Shown in pieces: positions 23,354 through 28,194 of a stretch of DNA of 28,194 bases. The notes under the pieces were generated by a model. That model ran no database searches. It was given only the letters and a program-made list of their open reading frames with translations, and had not been told where the DNA came from. Where the stretch lies: the IMG/VR virus record IMGVR_UViG_3300035698_015139, positions 1 through 28,194 of that record; one strand, written 5' to 3'. Within the stretch, counting starts at the first letter, position 1; each line of letters begins with the position of its first letter. The position numbers and the translations under genes are program-made. This DNA comes from a virus.

Positions 23354-24343
23354 CTACTGCGGGCTCTCGGGAGGGGTTGCGCTGCTATTGGGTAAACCCA
23401 ACTCGGATAACCAATATGTTTTCTGGATTAACCTGCGGTTATCTGGGGTTTGGGTAGGCGAGCTACCGGAGTTAGCTGGGGCCGGGGTTAGATTGGCGAA
23501 GCCGTCTAAGGCTAGGTTTGCGTTGCCAGACATGATTCCACGCATCATATCGGAGTTACCGAATGCAGAGTCTCCAAGCTCGTACCTAACAGAAGCTGCC
23601 GCTACGAATTGATTCTCGTTCAAAAGTAGCTTGGACTTTGAGGTTAGACGTTTGAGGTGGAGTAGCTCATTGAGCACACGCTTACTTAGCATGGTATCGG
23701 AAGCTTTCTCAGTTATTGTGTCACCTTCGGAAACGGGAGAGCCGTCGGGACGTTCGGTTGAACCCCAGCCATAGACCCAGGCTCCCTGACTGTTCTGTTT
23801 GGCTTTCGGGGTGAATACCTTGGCTCCCCGACCTAGTGCACGGCGCTCCCATAGTTTAGGGTCGCGTGCGTTTAAGCCATCGTCGATGTGTACGGTGTCC
23901 GGCGTGGCGAAATCTCCACCCCACCGTAGGCGTTTAGATGCCTGTACGCCTTTTAGAACTTTCGTGATTTCAAGTGGTAGGTTTTTCCAGTTCGATTTAG
24001 CTAAGGCTTTGGAGTTGAAGAAACCCGCTTTAGACTGCAGGTTCATGTCGAAAGCATGGCCCGCCATGTGGTTTGATTTCTGTGCGGGCTCTACGATAGC
24101 CCCGTTAACTTTTGCGTTTTCACGCGCGGAGCTAGTAACATGAACTTTTACGCTGTGGCGTTTTGCAAGCTTATTCATTTCGTCTAAGGCGGAGAAGAAA
24201 TTCTCGTCTGCCATGATGGGCTTACCCACGAACTGAGAACCCGTGTAGACTTTTCGCTCTGTGCTTGGACTATCACCCTCTAGGGTTTTTAGCAGTGCAG
24301 AGAGTTTTTCGGCCATGGCACTCAGGTTGTCAAAACTTCCCAT
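23354..24343 (-). CDS. Peptidoglycan hydrolase: M15-type peptidase plus lysozyme-like domain
   Basis: A 329-residue protein from ATG 24343 (AAAGG 10 bases upstream, 14 bases after the previous stop). A longer form from ATG 24490 (AAAGGA 7 bases upstream) would add 49 residues, including a hydrophobic segment. Numbered from 24343: the M15 zinc motif SxHxxGxAxD has His 92 and Asp 99; DxxH supplies Asp 149 and His 152, as in L-alanyl-D-glutamate or D-Ala-D-Ala peptidases. From about residue 165, GAWVYGWGST and GDTITE, then NQFVAAASVRYELGDSAF and a later RR, recall GH24 muramidase, but the catalytic Glu position appears to be Leu. It could be the endolysin or a virion-associated wall enzyme; it lies far from the holin candidate. 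Confidence 0.7.
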   Translation of the reverse strand: MGSFDNLSAMAEKLSALLKTLEGDSPSTERKVYTGSQFVGKPIMADENFFSALDEMNKLAKRHSVKVHVTSSARENAKVNGAIVEPAQKSNHMAGHAFDMNLQSKAGFFNSKALAKSNWKNLPLEITKVLKGVQASKRLRWGGDFATPDTVHIDDGLNARDPKLWERRALGRGAKVFTPKAKQNSQGAWVYGWGSTERPDGSPVSEGDTITEKASDTMLSKRVLNELLHLKRLTSKSKLLLNENQFVAAASVRYELGDSAFGNSDMMRGIMSGNANLALDGFANLTPAPANSGSSPTQTPDNRRLIQKTYWLSELGLPNSSATPPESPQ

Positions 24344-24356
24344 GGCGTCAGAACCT

Positions 24357-24836
24357 TTAAGCAGACTTACCGCTTCCTTTCTTTTGGGCACGATGGGAAG
24401 CACCCGAGGGTGGGTTTTGATTGGGGGCGGGAGTAGTAGTGATAGGAAGTGGATCAGGAGTGGCCACGCCGTCTTTAGCCTCTGAAGCATCAAAGATTCC
24501 TTTCTGCCCGTCGATTCCAGTAATCTCAGAGATTGACTTATGGATATACATGGTTCGTCGATTGGAGCTGGGGCTCGCGCCTCGGAGGATTGTTCCCCTA
24601 CAGAGGAGTTCGCAACTTACCATTCCTGAGGGGCCTTCGATTGTGTAGACCTTGGTGCCTTCGGTTTGGTGCCAGCCTGCGTCTTGGGCTTCTTTCTTTC
24701 CACCAACAGGCCACTGGGCGTAGGTTACGCCGGGCCACCCGCCTTGCTTGGGGAGCAGGGAAGGGTGGGTGTCTCCCTTGATGGCTGGGCCGAGTTTGGG
24801 AATTACGTTGAGGAATGTGTATGGAGACTGGTTCAT
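24357..24836 (-). CDS. Unknown protein with disordered C-terminal tail
   Basis: A 159-residue protein; GGAGGA lies 10 bases before the ATG, partly in a small hairpin. Residues 1-110 look folded (GWPGVTYAQWPVGGKKEAQD, then TKVYTIEGPSGMVSCELLCRG), with two Cys. The last 40 residues are Pro/Thr/Ser/Lys-rich and probably disordered (PDPLPITTTPAPNQNPPSG). The same bases, in another frame, would encode the hydrophobic N-terminus of the longer hydrolase form. No family recognised. Confidence 0.55.
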   Translation of the reverse strand: MNQSPYTFLNVIPKLGPAIKGDTHPSLLPKQGGWPGVTYAQWPVGGKKEAQDAGWHQTEGTKVYTIEGPSGMVSCELLCRGTILRGASPSSNRRTMYIHKSISEITGIDGQKGIFDASEAKDGVATPDPLPITTTPAPNQNPPSGASHRAQKKGSGKSA

Positions 24837-24846
24837 GCTGGATGTC

Positions 24847-24858
24847 CTCCTTCAGGAG
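24847..24858 (-). promoter_or_regulatory. Hairpin covering an SD site
   Basis: CTCC and GGAG pair around a UGAA tetraloop; the GGAG is the core of the GGAGGA site for the gene starting at 24836. The stem is only 4 bp, so any effect on translation would be mild or need a partner. Confidence 0.3.
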
Positions 24859-24868
24859 TGGTTGCGGG

Positions 24869-25126
24869 TTAGTTTAACTGCCCCTCGGGGGTTGGTGCAA
24901 GGGGGTTTCCGTGGGTTGTGGCGGTGGCGTAGAGGATGGGGCTGAGTACGTACTCGGGGCCTAGGGATGTGAAGTCGGTGGGGAAGTTTGGGAGGGATTG
25001 GAGTTCTTCAAGGAGGAGATTGAATTCTAGGGAGAAGACCTCTACCTCGGTGAGCTTTAGCAGGATGAGGCTGTAGGCTTCGAAGGTGCGCTCGGACATG
25101 CGCCAGGGGACTTTGATTTCTTTCAC
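24869..25126 (-). CDS. Small protein after terminase, unknown function
   Basis: An 85-residue protein starting with GTG; AGGA lies 7 bases upstream and 12 bases separate it from the terminase stop. It is leucine/glutamate-rich in the middle (AYSLILLKLTEVEVFSLEFNLLLEELQ), predicted helical, with a Pro/Gly tail. No Cys or signal peptide. Not recognised; probably translated with the terminase. Confidence 0.6.
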   Translation of the reverse strand: MKEIKVPWRMSERTFEAYSLILLKLTEVEVFSLEFNLLLEELQSLPNFPTDFTSLGPEYVLSPILYATATTHGNPLAPTPEGQLN

Positions 25127-25138
25127 AGCGGGTTCCTT

Positions 25139-26971
25139 TTAGGAAGTTTCGTAGGTGAATTCGCCATAGCCGGTGATTCCACGGTCATTTCCGTGTTTGT
25201 TTAGCCACCAGGCGCGTTGGATTGCGTCTGGGGTTTGGGGGCGGGTTATTGATTCTGGGAGATAACTTGCAGCATCGAGGGTGTCAACTGTTTGCCCGTG
25301 GGGGAATTCGTTCTTTTCCTTCACGAGGGCGTGGGTGGGGGCTATGGATTGGCTCCCCGGGGGGCCGACGTTGTAGTGAACTAGACCCAGTTCGTGGTTG
25401 GCAATGAGGTTGTTTCGGATCCGTCCCTGCTTGTCCCTGCCTTTGGGAAAGACGGGCTTCCATTGAGGGCGGAGATGTTTGTATTCGGGTTTGAGGTTCA
25501 TGATTGTTCGCCAGAGGGGCTCGTAGACGGCTGAGAAGACTACTTCTTCGACAGACCAGGTCCAGGCTTGCCACTTTTGGGAGAGGGCAATGGTTAGGTC
25601 GAGGATGATTTCTGGGGTTTCGTTCGAGGTGACGGACTCGAGGTAGAACCATCGTCCCCAGGGGTCGATTGCGCAGGCGACTAAGCCGTTTCGCGCGTGG
25701 TGGTTTTGGCGTACCTCGGGGCCTTTGGACGGGGCGGGGTCGAGGATGATTGCTTTCTCACACCAACTGAGGGGGACTCGCTGGGGGGCAAAGTCTGGTG
25801 GGTGGCTCATGTCGGGGTTGAAGATGAGACCGTTGTAGGTTTCGTGGTTGCCGGTCTTGGAGATGTGAATTGTGGGCTCGCCTCCCTCGGAGACTATATA
25901 GAAGGAGCCGTCCCATACTTCTGTGAAGGATTGGGATTTTCCTGCCTTGGGGACGCACTGGTATTGAGCACTGAAGACGAAGATGTTACGCTTCGCCATG
26001 ATCTTGGCTTTCTTGGTGGAGATTTTCTTGGGTAAGGTTGATTCCCCGTGGGTGGTGTCGGGTTCTCCTGTTTCGGGGTTCTCTAGGAGGGCTCTCTGGT
26101 AGATTTGCCACTCTCCAGGCCAGGTTTGTTCCATGTGCTTGTAGACATCATGGTAGGCCCAGGTTGTGTGGTTCACGAGGACGTTGCCGCCTTCTGCAGG
26201 GCGCTCGAGGGGCCGGGAGTTGTCTACCCATTCGAAGGCAGACTCCATTACGGCGGGGCTGCGCTGGGCTTTGAGGCCGATGATGTCATCCCAGATCATA
26301 TCGGTGAAGTGCTTGCCGACTGCGGTGCCGCCGATTCCATGGGGTTCGATGGAGAGTTCAGCGATGCCTGGAGTGCCCCGGTTGAAGAGCATTCCGGTGC
26401 CGCCCCATTTTAGCTTGCGGGAGGTGGTGATTCCTTTTTCTCGGTCCCAGTAGCCGATTCCCTTGGGGATGAGGTCTCGGTAGAGGGTCTGGAAGAGGTG
26501 GTTGGATTCGACTACTTGGCGGATTGCGTCGATCCATTGGATGGGTTTGTCTTCGGTTTCGTTGAAGATGGCGATTGTTGCCGCACCGTCGGTCTTGGCT
26601 AGACGGTAGAGGGCGTTCGCTCGGGTGAAGCATGAGGTCTTGAAGGTCTCACGGGGGATGCGGATCATTATTCGCCGGAAGGACTCTTGGATGTTGTCTT
26701 CTTCGTAGCCTCCCCGCGGGGTGTTGTAGAGAATTTGGCCGTCGTTTAGGTGGGTTTCGCCCCAGTGGCCTACGAGTTGGCAGGGTTCGGCGTGGAATTC
26801 CCAAGTCATGTCGCGGAAGTCGAATATTTCTTTGCAGAAATACCAGAGGCCGACGTCGGGATCGGTGAAGAGTTGCCGGAGGGCGGTGATTTGAGGATTG
26901 GACAGGTCTCGAGCGGAGCCCCGGGAGTCTCGCATGTCGGTTAGGATTTCTGACTGGGGGGCGGCTGACAC
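25139..26971 (-). CDS. Terminase large subunit (packaging ATPase/nuclease)
   Basis: A 610-residue protein of usual TerL size, starting with GTG after AAAGG. ATPase domain: a Walker A-like region with a non-classical IRIPRETFKTS (103-113), Walker B-like MIWDDI (225-230) and a coupling-type region after it. Nuclease domain: D411 in IILDPAPS, E475 in the VEEVVFS region, and D563/D566 in TVDTLDAASYLPE, the acidic cluster that binds metal in RNase H-like terminase nucleases. It would pump DNA through the portal and cut the concatemer. A terminase small subunit candidate lies upstream, separated by the RyR-domain gene. Confidence 0.85.
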   Translation of the reverse strand: MSAAPQSEILTDMRDSRGSARDLSNPQITALRQLFTDPDVGLWYFCKEIFDFRDMTWEFHAEPCQLVGHWGETHLNDGQILYNTPRGGYEEDNIQESFRRIMIRIPRETFKTSCFTRANALYRLAKTDGAATIAIFNETEDKPIQWIDAIRQVVESNHLFQTLYRDLIPKGIGYWDREKGITTSRKLKWGGTGMLFNRGTPGIAELSIEPHGIGGTAVGKHFTDMIWDDIIGLKAQRSPAVMESAFEWVDNSRPLERPAEGGNVLVNHTTWAYHDVYKHMEQTWPGEWQIYQRALLENPETGEPDTTHGESTLPKKISTKKAKIMAKRNIFVFSAQYQCVPKAGKSQSFTEVWDGSFYIVSEGGEPTIHISKTGNHETYNGLIFNPDMSHPPDFAPQRVPLSWCEKAIILDPAPSKGPEVRQNHHARNGLVACAIDPWGRWFYLESVTSNETPEIILDLTIALSQKWQAWTWSVEEVVFSAVYEPLWRTIMNLKPEYKHLRPQWKPVFPKGRDKQGRIRNNLIANHELGLVHYNVGPPGSQSIAPTHALVKEKNEFPHGQTVDTLDAASYLPESITRPQTPDAIQRAWWLNKHGNDRGITGYGEFTYETS

Positions 26972-27031
26972 TAGGCGGGGCCTTTATTGATGGCTGGAGC
27001 GGGGACAGGAGACGGGGCACTCTTCCGGTAC

Positions 27032-27045
27032 GCCAGCGAGCTGGC
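27032..27045 (-). repeat. Stem-loop B, downstream of the RyR gene
   Basis: On the minus strand GCCAG-CTCG-CTGGC, a 5-bp stem with a 4-base loop, begins 6 bases after the RyR stop and is preceded by GCACT. It matches stem-loop A (27428-27441) in order and loop, with one base pair swapped (C-G for G-C). A further AGTGC 10 bases beyond its 3' arm can pair with the preceding GCACT to extend the structure. Confidence 0.55.
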
Positions 27046-27051
27046 AGTGCT

Positions 27052-27381
27052 CTAAAGCATTGCGTGTACGATGGCTCGAAAAATGAAATCCTTAGCTTGC
27101 TGTTCTACAGGTAATGCTGTAAACGGGACTATACAAGGATGTGTTTTAGCTATCTCGTCCTTTGTGTTGCCATAAACCCAACCAGCTTTTACCTTTTCAG
27201 CCATCCAACTTACGTGGCTGTTCTCAGGCCCAGCATCTAGATTTTCGGAGTGGAAGTTAACTCCATTTATAGCACTTGTGCGCTGCCATTCTGGAGCATC
27301 TTCCCAAGATTTCTGGCTATGATCTCCTAAGGCTAGGCAATAGGCACGATTTGCTTCGTGGCATACTTTGGCAATGTTCAT
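27052..27381 (-). CDS. RyR-domain protein
   Basis: A 109-residue protein matching, along most of its length, the RyR domain first seen in ryanodine receptors and also found in small bacterial and phage proteins: CHEANRAYC near the start, WEDAPEWQRTSAINGV, then SWMAEKVKAGWVYG and KTHPCIVPFTALPVEQQAKD. These are the most recognisable residues of the family (PF02026). Function in phages is unknown; no enzyme is implied. SD AAGGG lies 7 bases before the ATG. About 45% GC by counting four 60-base lines, against roughly 55-70% in sampled lines of both neighbours. It separates the two terminase genes and is bracketed by related stem-loops, all of which point to a late insertion. Confidence 0.85.
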   Translation of the reverse strand: MNIAKVCHEANRAYCLALGDHSQKSWEDAPEWQRTSAINGVNFHSENLDAGPENSHVSWMAEKVKAGWVYGNTKDEIAKTHPCIVPFTALPVEQQAKDFIFRAIVHAML

Positions 27382-27427
27382 TTAGGTACCCTTTAGTTAG
27401 GCGGATTGGGGATCTATTGTTGGGAGA

Positions 27428-27441
27428 GCGAGCAAGCTCGC
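27428..27441 (-). repeat. Stem-loop A, upstream of the RyR gene
   Basis: On the minus strand GCGAG-CTTG-CTCGC, 5 bp with a 4-base loop, preceded by GTACT, about 13 bases after the stop of the upstream HTH gene. It is the partner of stem-loop B. Fifteen of 19 aligned bases agree and the stem differences are compensatory. Confidence 0.55.
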
Positions 27442-27454
27442 AGTACTTCAGTCT

Positions 27455-28194
27455 TCAGTCGGGCTCCGGTATTGAACTCGAGTCCATTACGTCCATTGCC
27501 TCGGGGGCGGCCTCGGAGACTCTACGGTGTCGGGAGGGGGCTGTAATCGGCTGCAAGGGTCCGGTGATTTGCTCGGAGATCTTCTCAATTGAGGCGTAGG
27601 CTTTGAGGACGATTGCCTGATCCTCAGGAGAGGTGCCCATGTTGATTTGGGTGTTTACCTGAGTGTCGGGCGCGGCCTTCTCGGCGGTGACGATTACCCC
27701 GGCGTTCTGGAGGACTCGCCAAGAGGTTTCGGCGGCGAGCTTTAGGTCGTCTCGCTGCTCCACTACGTGGGCAATGGTTAGGTAGGCGGGAGCTACGAGC
27801 TTCTCCATCTCTCGAGCGTGGCGAAGTTCAACCATAGCCTCGTGTTGGTTGGCTTGGACTTCATAGGAGGTGAAGATTGCTAGCTCTTGGGCACGGAGAC
27901 CCTCTTTGGCGAGGACGCGCTTCACTAGCTTCTCGCTGATTCCTACGGAGCGCCCGATGTCGGCTGCGCTTCGACCTAGGGAATGTCCACGTGCAATGGC
28001 CTGGAGTTCGATCTCGTGGAAACGGTGGCTGCCGTGGCCTGGCTCGGGAGGAGCTTCCTCAGTTGTGAGATAGGGATCGGAGGCTGGTGAGAGGAGACGC
28101 TCGCGGTCCCAATCGGGGTCTCGTCCGATGATGACGGGCTCACTGGGATCGTGGTCTGGGGAGAGGGATCCGACATGCGAGGGCGACTCCGGCG
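27455..28194 (-). CDS. HTH protein, terminase small subunit candidate (5' partial)
   Basis: The frame is open from the stop at 27455 to the window edge (245 codons). A GTG at 27925 would give 156 residues, but the codons before it encode good protein sequence (IELQAIARGHSLGRSAADIG and SVGISEKLVKRVLAKEG), which forms a helix-turn-helix that the short start would cut. No ATG, GTG or TTG is in frame upstream, so the true start is outside the window. The upstream part is acidic and Pro-rich; the C-terminal half is helical (HAREMEKLVAPAYLTIAHVVEQRDDLKLAAE) and ends in a disordered tail. HTH plus position before terminase suggests the DNA-recognising small subunit. A host-like regulator is the alternative. 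Confidence 0.6.
   Translation of the reverse strand, partial: PESPSHVGSLSPDHDPSEPVIIGRDPDWDRERLLSPASDPYLTTEEAPPEPGHGSHRFHEIELQAIARGHSLGRSAADIGRSVGISEKLVKRVLAKEGLRAQELAIFTSYEVQANQHEAMVELRHAREMEKLVAPAYLTIAHVVEQRDDLKLAAETSWRVLQNAGVIVTAEKAAPDTQVNTQINMGTSPEDQAIVLKAYASIEKISEQITGPLQPITAPSRHRRVSEAAPEAMDVMDSSSIPEPD

Noticed and set aside
24328-24333. Perfect TTGACA on the minus strand
   Set aside because: Inside the hydrolase gene with no promoter context; the same holds for the copy at 25282-25287 in the terminase gene.
25697-26413. Several plus-strand frames of 78-112 residues inside the terminase gene
   Set aside because: Antisense to a well-supported terminase gene; GC-rich codon structure leaves the reverse frames open by chance.
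1-28194. Integrase, transposase, CRISPR array, tRNA or attachment site
   Set aside because: No such motif or repeat structure was seen on either strand, though a tRNA or short repeat could be missed by eye.

Overview
The window reads as the late (structural and lysis) module of a tailed phage, probably a short-tailed podovirus. The basis is a T7/P22-like series: an adaptor-like protein, a beta-rich nozzle-like protein, and three large internal or ejection-like proteins of about 310, 727 and 1038 residues. About 27 genes lie on the minus strand, so transcription runs right to left. They are tightly packed, with 1-4 nt overlaps, ATGA or TAATG junctions and Shine-Dalgarno (SD) sites before most starts. 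The exception is a 19-codon plus-strand reading frame running in from the left edge, probably the tail of a convergent gene. No gene-free stretch exceeds about 100 bases. No tRNA, rRNA, CRISPR array, IS element, integrase or attachment site was seen. The host looks Gram-negative: there is an overlapping spanin pair with a lipobox, Sec-type signal peptides, and a PEP-CTERM-like tail that implies an exosortase-bearing host. 

Regions, in transcription order. (1) 28194-25139, packaging: a helix-turn-helix protein (terminase small subunit candidate, 5' end outside the window), a low-GC RyR-domain gene bracketed by two related stem-loops, then the terminase large subunit. (2) 25126-21192: two small unknown genes, an M15 peptidase joined to a lysozyme-like domain, the portal, and a gene overlapping the portal's 3' end. 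(3) 21177-18221, head: a sigma70-like promoter, scaffold-like protein, unknown gene, putative decoration protein and probable major capsid protein. (4) 18101-14594, accessory region: a signal-peptide adhesin-like protein, a small protein ending in a PEP-CTERM-like tripartite signal, a 96-residue unknown and a lectin-like protein. (5) 14566-13336, lysis and membrane genes: XhlA-like protein, holin candidate, unknown gene and overlapping i-spanin/o-spanin candidates. (6) 13343-8058, tail: unknown structural protein, adaptor-like protein, a second signal-peptide protein, nozzle-like protein and a small tail protein. (7) 8042-1775: three internal virion proteins. (8) 1756-82: a PurD-like protein and two small genes. 

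The least explained part is the secretion-linked set. Two large proteins inside the structural operon carry Sec signal peptides and even numbers of cysteines. One is followed, through a TAATG junction, by a small protein ending VPEP, hydrophobic helix, RRR. A cytoplasmically assembled virion does not need these features, so export of phage-encoded surface proteins is a testable hypothesis. Assignments come from reading the translated sequence by eye; no database search was run.
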